The notes beneath the pieces were generated by a model. That model saw nothing but the letters and a program-made list of their open reading frames with translations, did not search any database and had not been told where the DNA came from. This document shows positions 17,075 to 23,785 of a stretch of 63,082 nt of DNA, one piece after another. The stretch's first letter is position 1; each line of letters begins with the position of its first letter. Position numbers and translations under genes: made by a program. This DNA is from a virus, in the IMG/VR virus record IMGVR_UViG_3300034402_000018, positions 1-63,082 of that record, one strand, 5' to 3'.

Positions 17075-17339
17075 ATATATTGTAATGGTTGTAGACACTG
17101 AAGGCAATGCAAAGTGGGCAGTTAAGGGCCCATTCGCCGACCATCTGATTCACATGTTGAATGCGCAGGAAGAAGTCTTTGGAGTAGAGTCTTTGAAACC
17201 GCAGCCTGGTATTAAGTTGACACCAATGCTTTCTCGACCTGCGGAAGATGCAGGTAAACCGTTTACTACCCACCCGGCTGACTGGTGGCTGGAGCCTGTA
17301 TTGGAGGAGGATAATAACGAGGAGACGTCACACTTATGA
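17067..17339 (+). CDS. Hypothetical protein, 90 residues
   Basis: ATG 17067 with an upstream GAGGAGG at 17053-17059. The N-terminus is a short beta domain (YIVMVVDTEGNAKWAVKG), then a polar tail. Overlaps both neighbours. Unrecognised. Confidence 0.5.
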   Translation: MSKYIVMVVDTEGNAKWAVKGPFADHLIHMLNAQEEVFGVESLKPQPGIKLTPMLSRPAEDAGKPFTTHPADWWLEPVLEEDNNEETSHL

Positions 17340-17554
17340 CCAAACATATAGCCAGTCTAACGGCATTTAGTTGGGAGTACAAGGTGTTGTGCGGAACAGA
17401 ACAGCCGGATAATGAAAATATATTGGAGTCGCACGAGTTGACAACACCAGGTCGTACCATGTCGGACGTGTGTCTCGCTTGTTTTGTTGAATGGGTTATT
17501 ATCAGAATAGATCAGGCTGTAAAGGGTTTTGGGGAGGGCGAAGATGGCAGGTGA
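17336..17554 (+). CDS. Small cysteine-containing hypothetical protein
   Basis: 72 residues. A lone CLAC motif (near residue 46) and an upstream CGTEQ leave an incomplete zinc site. Ends 11 nt inside the next gene. Confidence 0.45.
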   Translation: MTKHIASLTAFSWEYKVLCGTEQPDNENILESHELTTPGRTMSDVCLACFVEWVIIRIDQAVKGFGEGEDGR

Positions 17555-17987
17555 TGTAGAGTTTCGGTATATACCAATAGGGAAGCTCAAGGAGCTGCTG
17601 GCCGCCTACGAAGACACCGATATGGTGTGGCCCAACGATGTGCATAATTTGACAATCTTTCGCCCTGACCCTGATTGCGAAGACGGGCTGCGCATGATAG
17701 CGGCCATCAACGTGCGGTCTGAGGAGGTTGAGTGGGAGCCCGATGAGGAGGAAAGTGGAGAAGAAAAGAAGCCACCTATAGCAAATGCAGATAACAGACT
17801 CACATGCGTACGGTGCTTAAAGCCTTACCCTGTCGCAACTGAGCCATCGGGCTGGAGCATGCGGTTTATACGGCCTATAAGCGTGCTGCCTGAGCATTTG
17901 TTGAACAAGCTGGAGCACTCAATGGGAGTAATAGATCCTGCTTCCTACCTGTGCGGAGACTGTTACTTTGACCTGATGGAGGAATGA
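17544..17987 (+). CDS. Two-domain protein with C-terminal zinc ribbon
   Basis: 147 residues from ATG 17544 after GGGGAGGG. Residues 1-70 form an alpha/beta domain ending in an acidic linker; residues 80-147 repeat the zinc ribbon of the 14076 gene (CVRCLKPYPVA ... YLCGDCYFDLMEE). A fusion of the shared ribbon to a different N-terminal domain is the simplest reading. Confidence 0.55.
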   Translation: MAGDVEFRYIPIGKLKELLAAYEDTDMVWPNDVHNLTIFRPDPDCEDGLRMIAAINVRSEEVEWEPDEEESGEEKKPPIANADNRLTCVRCLKPYPVATEPSGWSMRFIRPISVLPEHLLNKLEHSMGVIDPASYLCGDCYFDLMEE

Positions 17988-17988
17988 A

Positions 17989-18234
17989 ATGAGCGACTTT
18001 CAATACTCTACGTATGCCCCACCCCTGGTGCTGCTCAACCTGGGCACCGATCGCTGCCCAACATGGGTGAACCCTGAAGAGATCGCTGCAATGGAGTATC
18101 CGGAGTTCGACCAAAGACGCACCAAAATAATCTTGAAGTCGGGGCAAGCTGTTTACTCTCAACGCCCTATCTATGAAGTTGAGAGGATAATACGAGGATC
18201 GTCCAAGAATAAAAGTACACCTGCTGGAGAATAA
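17989..18234 (+). CDS. Hypothetical protein, FlbD-like small beta domain
   Basis: 81 residues. VLLNLGTDRCPTWVNPEEIAAMEYPEFD then RTKIILKSGQAVYSQRPIYEVERII recalls the small FlbD/YlzI fold, in which a strand pair is followed by a helix. The match is only by pattern, and no function is known for it in phages. Confidence 0.45.
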   Translation: MSDFQYSTYAPPLVLLNLGTDRCPTWVNPEEIAAMEYPEFDQRRTKIILKSGQAVYSQRPIYEVERIIRGSSKNKSTPAGE

Positions 18235-18236
18235 CT

Positions 18237-18635
18237 ATGGATCCTGATTTTGACATAATGCTACAGCACCCCCCTGGGTCCCAGCTCAACGACTGGGTAG
18301 CCAGGTATGCTATGGACCAGCGCAGAGTGGGTGACTGCTCCTTGGGCGACCCCCTATGTTTGGGGAAATACGAGCCGCAGGTGGGGCGCTGGCCCTGCCT
18401 CCCACCCTACAGCAACAGTGACGACATGGCCGCTGCCTGGCTGGTGCTGAAGAAGCTGGGCCTGAGTATAGGCCCTCACGATGGACAGTGGCTGGTAACC
18501 AACAACAATCGCTGGGACGGCAACTGGGGTTACCCGGACTCATTCGATGTGAATGCCGATGAACCGGCCCTTGCTATCTGCAGGGCCGCACTCAAACTTG
18601 CACAGCAGAGGCAGGCAGGTGTACAATTACCGTGA
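18237..18635 (+). CDS. Phage ABA-sandwich-like protein
   Basis: 132 residues. The arrangement LNDWVARYAM ... PYSNSDDMAAAWLVLKKLGL ... ALAICRAALKLAQ matches the phage ABA sandwich family common in siphovirus early regions: a conserved PYS-DxAAAW segment and a terminal ALAICRAAL helix. Function unknown, probably a small early regulator. Confidence 0.7.
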   Translation: MDPDFDIMLQHPPGSQLNDWVARYAMDQRRVGDCSLGDPLCLGKYEPQVGRWPCLPPYSNSDDMAAAWLVLKKLGLSIGPHDGQWLVTNNNRWDGNWGYPDSFDVNADEPALAICRAALKLAQQRQAGVQLP

Positions 18636-18718
18636 TGCTATATGTGGGAAGTGGAGTTCGCAACGGCCGCCCACAAAAAGACCCGTGGTTCGAGGTAGCA
18701 TTCAAGTCCTGGCTGTAA
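18635..18718 (+). CDS. Possible 27-residue peptide
   Basis: ATG 18635 overlaps the TGA of the previous gene (TGATG). It reads MLYVGSGVRNGRPQKDPWFE and stops at 18716-18718 (TAA). Only the overlap argues for it. Downstream to about 18828 I see no convincing gene. Confidence 0.25.
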   Translation: MLYVGSGVRNGRPQKDPWFEVAFKSWL

Positions 18719-18767
18719 GATCTGTGAATGTTCTAGGCGTGAGCAGGGAAGACAGTTAAGGTGGAGT

Positions 18768-18800
18768 CGTACGGCGTTGCAATGCGAGTGGCGCCGTACG
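18768..18800. repeat. Inverted repeat CGTACGGCG / CGCCGTACG
   Basis: A 9-bp perfect inverted repeat (18768-18776 and 18792-18800) with a 15-nt spacer in the non-coding gap before 18829. The right side extends to GGCGCCGTACGGCC, itself containing the palindrome GCCGTACGGC. The same GTA(C/T)GGC core recurs three times at 25515-25542. A likely regulator-binding site or leader hairpin. Confidence 0.4.
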
Positions 18801-18828
18801 GCCAGGACCAGCATATAGGAGGAAAGCA

Positions 18829-19065
18829 GTGGCGGACGAGGTAGTAAGTGGGAAGGTATATGGAGAGGGGACCGGGGCCACAGTCACTTTACTGTGCAGC
18901 GGCTATGTAAGCAAGTCGCCTATCACGATTGATGGCCGCAAGACTGTAGCGCCTAGGACCGGCATCAATGTGTGGTTGTGGCTCCAACTGGCGTACTTGC
19001 TGGACCGCGCTCGTGCGTGGGCCGCACGCAAAGCTAACAAGGCCAGGTGGGGAGAGGACAGTTAA
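18829..19065 (+). CDS. Small hypothetical protein
   Basis: 78 residues from GTG 18829 with AGGAGG about 6 nt upstream. The N-terminal half is beta rich (VVSGKVYGEGTGATVTLL); the second half is a basic amphipathic helix (LDRARAWAARKANKARWGE). The last gene before the first tRNA-like element. Confidence 0.5.
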   Translation: MADEVVSGKVYGEGTGATVTLLCSGYVSKSPITIDGRKTVAPRTGINVWLWLQLAYLLDRARAWAARKANKARWGEDS

Positions 19066-19068
19066 TGT

Positions 19069-19175
19069 GGGCGGGTAGCTCAAGCGGGAGAGCGGGTTGA
19101 AGGGCGGCAGCACTGATCAGCGTAAGTCCGGCTTAGTATGCCAGGTCGCAGGTTCGAGGCCTGCCCCGTCCACCA
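19069..19175 (+). tRNA. tRNA-like gene with canonical acceptor, D-arm, T-arm and CCA, oversized centre
   Basis: Acceptor GGGCGGG (19069-19075) pairs with CCCGTCC (19165-19171, one G-U); discriminator A and encoded CCA end at 19175. D-stem GCTC/GAGC closes an 8-nt loop with GG; T-arm GCAGG-TTCGAGG-CCTGC is perfect. Between D-stem and T-stem are 54 nt instead of about 23. A weak stem GGGTT (19094)/AGTCC with a 26-nt loop plus a GGC/GCC hairpin is possible, but I cannot name an anticodon. Options: a class II tRNA with a small intron, an inactive tRNA, or a tRNA mimic. Confidence 0.6.
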
Positions 19176-19196
19176 AACTTCTTTTGGAGGGACAAT

Positions 19197-19463
19197 ATGA
19201 CCCAGGATAACGAGCCTGAACCGACACCAATAGAGCTTGCAGTCCAATATGCGGGTGCAGAAGCTGTAACAGAGTTAACAAGGGAGCGTGACGAAACCCT
19301 GGAGCAGGTATTCGAAGAACTATTGGAGAGGTTCAAGGAAGCCGACACAGGTTGGACGCAGCATGCTGGGGCAGACCTCAGCGGCGCGGCTGTATTTCTG
19401 GAAATGGAGCTACAATCTTATAGGGATCGCTTCAAAAAAGCACAGGGGAGGAAAAGCAACTAA
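19197..19463 (+). CDS. Hypothetical acidic helical protein
   Basis: 88 residues between the two tRNA-like genes, with GGAGGG about 7 nt before the ATG. The sequence is mostly one long acidic helix (ELTRERDETLEQVFEELLERFKEAD). Unrecognised. Confidence 0.5.
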   Translation: MTQDNEPEPTPIELAVQYAGAEAVTELTRERDETLEQVFEELLERFKEADTGWTQHAGADLSGAAVFLEMELQSYRDRFKKAQGRKSN

Positions 19464-19466
19464 CGA

Positions 19467-19587
19467 AGCAGAGCAGCTGGTGATAGCGCAGGCGACCGGG
19501 CAGCCCGTTCGATTCGGGCTTAATCAATGGACTGTGTGCCGAATGAAGCAGGTGCCTGAGCGGGTTTGATCCCCGGCTCTGCTACCA
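19467..19587 (+). tRNA. Second tRNA-like element, 121 nt, encoded CCA
   Basis: AGCAGAG (19467-19473) pairs with CTCTGCT (19577-19583), followed by A and CCA. The T-arm region CGGG-TTTGATC-CCCG has only four pairs because of a G-G mismatch at the base. The D-arm is short (GCT/AGC). The 72-nt centre includes a T-arm-like hairpin GCCCG-TTCGATT-CGGGC (19502-19518) and an alternative stem ATTCGG/CCGAAT. Like the first element it is too long for a standard tRNA, and no anticodon can be assigned. A tRNA remnant, intron-bearing tRNA, or tRNA-like regulatory RNA. Confidence 0.45.
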
Positions 19588-19590
19588 AAT

Positions 19591-19617
19591 AAGGGCCGGG
19601 GATCAAACCCGGCCCTT
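19591..19617. terminator. Bidirectional hairpin terminator at the convergence of early and late regions
   Basis: AAGGGCCGGG (19591-19600) pairs perfectly with CCCGGCCCTT (19608-19617) around a 7-nt loop GATCAAA. T-rich sequence follows on both strands (CTTGTGTAT; CTTATTTGG). It closes the rightward early arm and faces leftward genes. 19595-19610 is also the exact reverse complement of 19562-19577, the T-arm/acceptor region of the second tRNA-like gene. Confidence 0.6.
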
Positions 19618-19708
19618 GTGTATCCAATTGTATTATGGTATTATGTAGTCCTACCCCGGCGATCGTATTGCCGGACAAGGGCCGCCCGTGAGAGTGGCCC
19701 TTCTTTAT
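19616..19708 (+). ncRNA. Candidate short RNA unit (promoter plus hairpins)
   Basis: TTGTGT (19616-19621), 17-nt spacer, TATTAT (19639-19644) resembles a sigma70 promoter. About 60 nt downstream a hairpin AAGGGCC/GGCCCTT (19677-19683/19696-19702) is followed by CTTTAT. A smaller hairpin CCGGC/GCCGG precedes it. It may be a short RNA or simply a second terminator beyond the RusA gene. Weak -35 and weak T-run keep confidence low. Confidence 0.3.
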
Positions 19709-20097
19709 GCGTCCAGCTCGTAGATCTCAAATGAGACCCTGGGCTCCCCCACCCCGTCGTAAATCAGTAGCACCTGGGGGATCGTCTGCTCGTTGTCATC
19801 GAGCCACAGGCCGGCGTCGGTGAAGCCGTCTAAGATTGGTTTACAATACAGGTTGTGGATGTCGCGCCGGATTTTGTTCTCCCTGGTGACGCGCACGACG
19901 ATCAGGGCGTGAGCAAAGACGTAGTTGTGCTTGTTGACCCAGTTGAGGGCTACCATCTTGCCCTCGTTACGCCAGTTTTGCTCGAACCTGTTCCTGGCGT
20001 GGGTGTTGGCGGCCACCTTTATCATATCGTTCACCGAGGGGAGCCTCGGAAAGTCTATGACAACGACCGGCGTGCCGTGGATCACGATGTGTGCCAT
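19705..20097 (-). CDS. rusA: RusA-like Holliday-junction resolvase
   Basis: 130 residues. RRDIHNLYCKPILDGFTDAGLWLDDNEQTI carries the RusA core: Asp in RRDIHN, Asp in LDGF, and the DDN acidic pair that coordinate metal. RusA nucleases cut four-way junctions and may resolve replicating phage concatemers before packaging. It is the last gene of the leftward transcript and overlaps the upstream stop by one nucleotide. Confidence 0.82.
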   Translation of the reverse strand: MAHIVIHGTPVVVIDFPRLPSVNDMIKVAANTHARNRFEQNWRNEGKMVALNWVNKHNYVFAHALIVVRVTRENKIRRDIHNLYCKPILDGFTDAGLWLDDNEQTIPQVLLIYDGVGEPRVSFEIYELDA

Positions 20098-20753
20098 TAG
20101 GCAGGTGTCGTGTTAGTCTTGATGTCCTCAAGCAACCCTACCATCTCTTCCAGCAAGGCTTCTACGCCACTGTTGTCCACAACCACACCGTACACAGCGG
20201 GCACCGCATCCTCGCCCCCCGTAAGAGTTGCCCCCGATGGCGTCAGATTTGGGTCATTCGTTGAGATAGTAAAGGCGTTGCCTGCGGCACCGGGGGTGTC
20301 GTGCGTGATAACAACGCTAGTAAACACCCCGGTGTCTACAACATAGGTCGCAGCCCTGACTAGGGGGGAGGCATGAGCATTAAGGACGGCTGCTATGTTG
20401 GTTGCAAAAGCGGTTTCGTCTACGCCTCTGTTGATTATCGTACCTCCCAGGGTTTGGCCAGACGTTGCAATACCGAACGCCACTCCGTTGATCGTGAGTA
20501 CGCGCCCGGTCGTACCCTGATCGGAAAGAGTAAGCATGCCCGTAGCCGCCACTGCTGCCACTGCTGCCACCAGCCCCACCAGGGGTAGGACTTGCACGGC
20601 GCCTCCAACAACACCTCCTACCACCACGGGGTTACCCACAACCTCCTCACCCACCTCGGTGGTGCCCTGCATCTGCCGCGCATCTGCGCCCACTGCTGCG
20701 GATGAATCGGTGTTATCGATGAGCGCCTTCAATAGCTCACTCTGAGATGGCAT
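20097..20753 (-). CDS. Putative virion-associated beta-structural protein
   Basis: 218 residues with AGGAGG at good spacing. A hydrophobic alanine/valine/glycine-rich stretch (about residues 38-75, LPLVGLVAAVAAVAATGML) may be a membrane or core segment. The later part, with TPGAAGNAFTI and PSGATLTGGEDA, matches a short pattern that recurs in phage tail and fibre proteins. The ends are charged. A structural role is likely, the exact one unknown. Confidence 0.5.
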   Translation of the reverse strand: MPSQSELLKALIDNTDSSAAVGADARQMQGTTEVGEEVVGNPVVVGGVVGGAVQVLPLVGLVAAVAAVAATGMLTLSDQGTTGRVLTINGVAFGIATSGQTLGGTIINRGVDETAFATNIAAVLNAHASPLVRAATYVVDTGVFTSVVITHDTPGAAGNAFTISTNDPNLTPSGATLTGGEDAVPAVYGVVVDNSGVEALLEEMVGLLEDIKTNTTPA

Positions 20754-20763
20754 GTGCTTCCTC

Positions 20764-21618
20764 CTAGTTTGCTGAACGCCAGTCCCGCACCTGGCGGTAG
20801 CATTCGGTTGAGTTCATCAGTTGTTTAGGGGACCAGCCGCCGCCTGCGGGATCCCCGTTCATCACAAACGGGAACATCGCTATCACCCTTTGAATGGGGA
20901 GAGTGGCGGTCGCGATGTTAAGGGTGCGGGCCATGTGCTCCTCGGTCGTCAGGCGGTTGTCGCGCACGTTCACCTCGTCGAGGATTACTTCCTTGTGCCG
21001 CGACGCCACCACCTGGTTGAGCTTGCGCATGTAGCGCTCGCGTATATCGTAGTCGCTGCCATCCCAGGGGTAGATATGGTCGCAGTTATAGGTGCAGGCG
21101 TCGTAGGCGTTGCGAGTGTCCTCTATCCAGGGATAGAACCCCGGCTGTGGCCCTTCGTCGGGTGCAGGCCCGAAGGCCATACCGGGATCTCGGTGCGTCC
21201 AGCCGGGGGAGCAGAAGCGCACCTTCTGCCACTGAGCTATCAAGCGCATGCGCTCGACCGCCCTCGCGTGCCGGCGAACAGGGTTGTCGCCTTTATCGTT
21301 GGTCCTGTTGCCCCAGTCTCTGGAGCCGTAGTGCCACTTGAAGCGATTCTCAGGCTCGCAGCCGCAAATCACCGCCCACACGTAGTCTTTCCAGATAGTG
21401 AGCCAGCTGCTGAAGTCCGCTGCGTCGTCTGGGCGGTCGTAGTCGCTCTCTTCAAGACGCACGATCGTGCGGATTTTACGGTCGCGCAGATAAGGCATAT
21501 CCTGGGCAGCATGAGCCTTCACCAGCATCACCAGGTCGACGCCTGACAGCTCAAGGCCATCACGCTCGCGCTTGCCCATCGGCAGTGAAAAAAATAGGCC
21601 CAGGTTCCGCTTTTCCAT
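20764..21618 (-). CDS. Putative TIM-barrel glycoside hydrolase-like protein
   Basis: 284 residues. Alternating strands and helices (VDLVMLVKAHA, IRTIVRLEES, YVWAVICGCEPEN, HKEVILDEVNVRDN) read as a (beta/alpha)8 barrel. CEPEN and ILDEVN sit where clan-A glycosidases place their two catalytic glutamates. It may hydrolyse cell-surface or wall polysaccharide, either as a virion enzyme or an accessory lysin. The upstream region holds the plus-strand RNA unit at 21.65 kb. No signal peptide is visible. Confidence 0.5.
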   Translation of the reverse strand: MEKRNLGLFFSLPMGKRERDGLELSGVDLVMLVKAHAAQDMPYLRDRKIRTIVRLEESDYDRPDDAADFSSWLTIWKDYVWAVICGCEPENRFKWHYGSRDWGNRTNDKGDNPVRRHARAVERMRLIAQWQKVRFCSPGWTHRDPGMAFGPAPDEGPQPGFYPWIEDTRNAYDACTYNCDHIYPWDGSDYDIRERYMRKLNQVVASRHKEVILDEVNVRDNRLTTEEHMARTLNIATATLPIQRVIAMFPFVMNGDPAGGGWSPKQLMNSTECYRQVRDWRSAN

Positions 21619-21619
21619 C

Positions 21620-21648
21620 TTGCTATCCTGATAAAACCCTGCTATAAT
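21620..21648 (+). promoter_or_regulatory. Sigma70-like promoter for a small RNA
   Basis: TTGCTA (21620-21625), a 17-nt spacer, then TATAAT (21643-21648): a perfect -10 box with ideal spacing, on the strand opposite to flanking genes. The next 100 nt carry no gene and end in a T-run hairpin. Confidence 0.6.
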
Positions 21649-21654
21649 AGGGGT

Positions 21655-21753
21655 GCGTTAGACGCGCGCTACCCCTGACGACTGCCATCTAATGGGGATA
21701 GTTTTGAGAGGTTGCCTGCTACCCCTAAAGCTCTTGCAGGTGGCCTCTTTTTC
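21655..21753 (+). ncRNA. Candidate ~100-nt small RNA with intrinsic terminator
   Basis: Downstream of the promoter at 21620-21648, GAGGTTGCCTGC (21708-21719) pairs with GCAGGTGGCCTC (21736-21747; 12 pairs including three G-U), followed by TTTTTCTT: a good intrinsic terminator on the plus strand. The RNA also contains two GGGG and two ACCCCT segments (21650-21653 lies at the start, 21694-21697; 21671-21676, 21721-21726) that can pair in alternative ways. No open frame of note. It lies exactly between the stop of one leftward gene (21754) and the start of another (21618). Confidence 0.55.
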
Positions 21754-22902
21754 TTATGCGCGGTTTCCGGCCCGGCGCTCAGCCTCTTCGTTTTTGGCCC
21801 TGGTGAGGCCGCGGCTGAGCTTGGGGGCAGGCGGTGCTTTGGCGGGCTTCTCTTCGACAGCAGGCTCTTCAGCTTCTCCGACGGTCCAGGTGCCGCTGGG
21901 CACAGGACCCGGGGAAAACGCCGGTTGCTCAGGGAGAAGAAGGGGAGCAGCCACAACCCCTTCTTCTCCCTGCTGACCGGAACCAGGAGGAAAGTCGGAT
22001 AGTTGGTCGCCAGGTGACGACCCCGAAGCTGTTCCCAGATTCTCCTCCCCCTCATAGACTATAGTTTCTTCTGGATCCACAATTTCCTCCTTATTGAACA
22101 CGGGCGTCAGGCGCTCGCTTACTTTTTTTTTACCCTTCTCGTTACCTATGGGACCCGCATTGACCGGGGCCCCGGACAGAGGCTCAAGCTCGGTCTCCGT
22201 GCCGTCGGCCGGCGAAAAGCCCTCGCCCATTTGTATGCCCTCGCCGAGCAGCCCCTCCATCTCCTCTTCGACACCCTGGACCTCCTTGGCTTCGCTGTAG
22301 CATTCAAAGAACGGCTCAGGGTGCCACTCCCCCTGGAGTACCTGCACCTTTCCTGGAGGGGTCCACTCTACTTTTTCGACCAGCGGGGTGGTGGGCGGGC
22401 TACCATACTCAGCGTCGCCCTGGTCGTCGTCCGGCTGCAGGGGGTTCATATTGGACTGGGGGGCAAGCATGGGGTGGACGCTTGCGGTTATCGCATTGGG
22501 GAGCACATAGTCTACGGGCGGCGCTACGGGGACCTCCTTGCGCATGGTGAAGCCGTGGATGATTTGAGAAAAGCCGAAGGCCGCACCCATGACTGCGAGG
22601 TGGACCTCTTTATCGTAGACCCAGTATTCGAGCCACCAGACCCCCAGGCCCACGTAGAGAAGCGTGGGTATACCCATGCCGAGGGCCACGGCCAGGAAGC
22701 GCTTGCCACGGGGGCCGGGCTCCCAGTACCACGTCCAGGGGCCCACCTTGAGGCCGTCCTTCAACACATCGAGGGCCCTGGGCATCACCCACTGCTGGAG
22801 CAGGCCGGCGCCCGGGCCGAGGGCCAGCAGCAGCAGCCCCCTCACGTCGACGCCCGTATCGGGCTGCTGCAGGGCAAGTAAGTAGAGCAGTATCAGGTCC
22901 AA
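21754..22902 (-). CDS. Membrane protein with acidic, proline-rich C-terminus (holin-associated candidate)
   Basis: 382 residues from TTG 22902, which lies 6 nt after AGGAGG; the frame is open upstream only on the strand opposite the HNH gene. Hydrophobic segments lie near residues 1-10 and 20-35 (VRGLLLLALGPGAGLL), 68-90 (FLAVALGMGIPTLLYVGLGVWWL) and 97-115 (HLAVMGAAFGFSQIIHGF). From about residue 140 the chain is acidic, glutamate/proline/glycine rich and probably disordered, ending in a basic segment. Its place beside the amidase suggests a lysis-related membrane role; function is unproven. Confidence 0.5.
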   Translation of the reverse strand: MDLILLYLLALQQPDTGVDVRGLLLLALGPGAGLLQQWVMPRALDVLKDGLKVGPWTWYWEPGPRGKRFLAVALGMGIPTLLYVGLGVWWLEYWVYDKEVHLAVMGAAFGFSQIIHGFTMRKEVPVAPPVDYVLPNAITASVHPMLAPQSNMNPLQPDDDQGDAEYGSPPTTPLVEKVEWTPPGKVQVLQGEWHPEPFFECYSEAKEVQGVEEEMEGLLGEGIQMGEGFSPADGTETELEPLSGAPVNAGPIGNEKGKKKVSERLTPVFNKEEIVDPEETIVYEGEENLGTASGSSPGDQLSDFPPGSGQQGEEGVVAAPLLLPEQPAFSPGPVPSGTWTVGEAEEPAVEEKPAKAPPAPKLSRGLTRAKNEEAERRAGNRA

Positions 22903-22947
22903 TCTTTTCCTCCTATGCTGCCGGCTGTAAGAGCGCCGGCTCAAGGT

Positions 22948-22985
22948 TTCTGTCGTAAAACGACCTAGATGTGATAAAATAGGCA
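22948..22985 (+). promoter_or_regulatory. Possible promoter/operator before the HNH gene
   Basis: GTCGT-AAA-ACGAC, a 5-bp inverted repeat, is followed by TGTGATAAAAT (a TG-N-TA-like extended -10, TAAAAT). The ACGACC/AAAACGAC core is the reverse complement of part of the leftward promoter motif seen at 25.49, 55.08 and 62.15 kb. It may drive the HNH gene or bind a phage regulator. Confidence 0.35.
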
Positions 22986-23046
22986 CAACAAAACCTCGCG
23001 CTGCTGCTAACAGCCGAGGCACGGTCAATCTACCAAGGAGACTGAC

Positions 23047-23781
23047 ATGCCCATTATAACAGATACTGATATGCCCCCACAGCCTGAGGGCAAAATTTGC
23101 TCGAAGTGCGGAAATTGGCGACCAAGTGATAGTTACTTCTTTGACAGAGGTAAGCGTCGCGCTGACTGCAGCGGCTGCAATAAAGCGCAAAGTCGTGCTT
23201 ATCACGCGGCTCATCGTACTCAATGTATTGAAAATCGACTTGCAAACATTGAAGAATGCCGAGCTTACGGACGCCGAGCGGCCAAACAAGCATACGCACG
23301 TCACCAGCAACGCATCCTTGAGCGTAATAGAGCTTGGCGCGCAGCAAATCCCGACAAGAAGCGGGCCAGCGACCGAAACTATGTTTTGTCGCACAGAGAG
23401 GATGTCCAGGCTCGAAGCCGTGCGTATTATACGGCTAACAAAGGGAAGCGTCTGCGCCCGCCCGCGAACCGCGAGCAGCACCGTCTCTATGAACGGGCCT
23501 ACAGGCAGCGACATCCAGATCGACGGCTCGCCAGCGACCACGCCAGACGCGCCAGACTCTCTGGGAGTTACGGTGCATTCACAGCAGAGCAGTGGGAACA
23601 GCTGAAGGCCCGTTATGATCGTAGGTGTCTCTGCTGTGGGTTGCAGGAGCCCGGCATCGTTCTTACAAGGGATCATGTGGTCCCTCTGAAGCATGGTGGG
23701 TTGAATACGATTGAGAACATTCAACCGTTGTGCGGCTCTTGCAATTCGCGTAAACATTTGAAGCATATTGATTACCGATAA
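23047..23781 (+). CDS. HNH homing endonuclease, opposite strand to its neighbours
   Basis: 244 residues. RYDRRCLCCGLQEP then RDHVVPLKHGG, NIQPLCGSCNSRKH forms the HNH motif with two CxxC pairs. An N-terminal CSKCG/CSGC pair (residues ~17-45) and a long charged helix precede it. It is the only rightward gene in the leftward lysis region, with AAGGAG just upstream, as expected for a mobile free-standing nuclease inserted between genes. Confidence 0.8.
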   Translation: MPIITDTDMPPQPEGKICSKCGNWRPSDSYFFDRGKRRADCSGCNKAQSRAYHAAHRTQCIENRLANIEECRAYGRRAAKQAYARHQQRILERNRAWRAANPDKKRASDRNYVLSHREDVQARSRAYYTANKGKRLRPPANREQHRLYERAYRQRHPDRRLASDHARRARLSGSYGAFTAEQWEQLKARYDRRCLCCGLQEPGIVLTRDHVVPLKHGGLNTIENIQPLCGSCNSRKHLKHIDYR

Positions 23782-23785
23782 TCTT

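Noticed and set aside
22920-22950. Palindromic GCCGGC pair near 22920 as terminator
   Set aside because: No T-run on either strand and the stem is short and self-complementary; probably only incidental structure.
21754-23766. A leftward frame of 670 residues reaching over the HNH gene
   Set aside because: Beyond 22902 it runs antisense to a real HNH gene. AGGAGG and TTG at 22902 define the start of the membrane protein.
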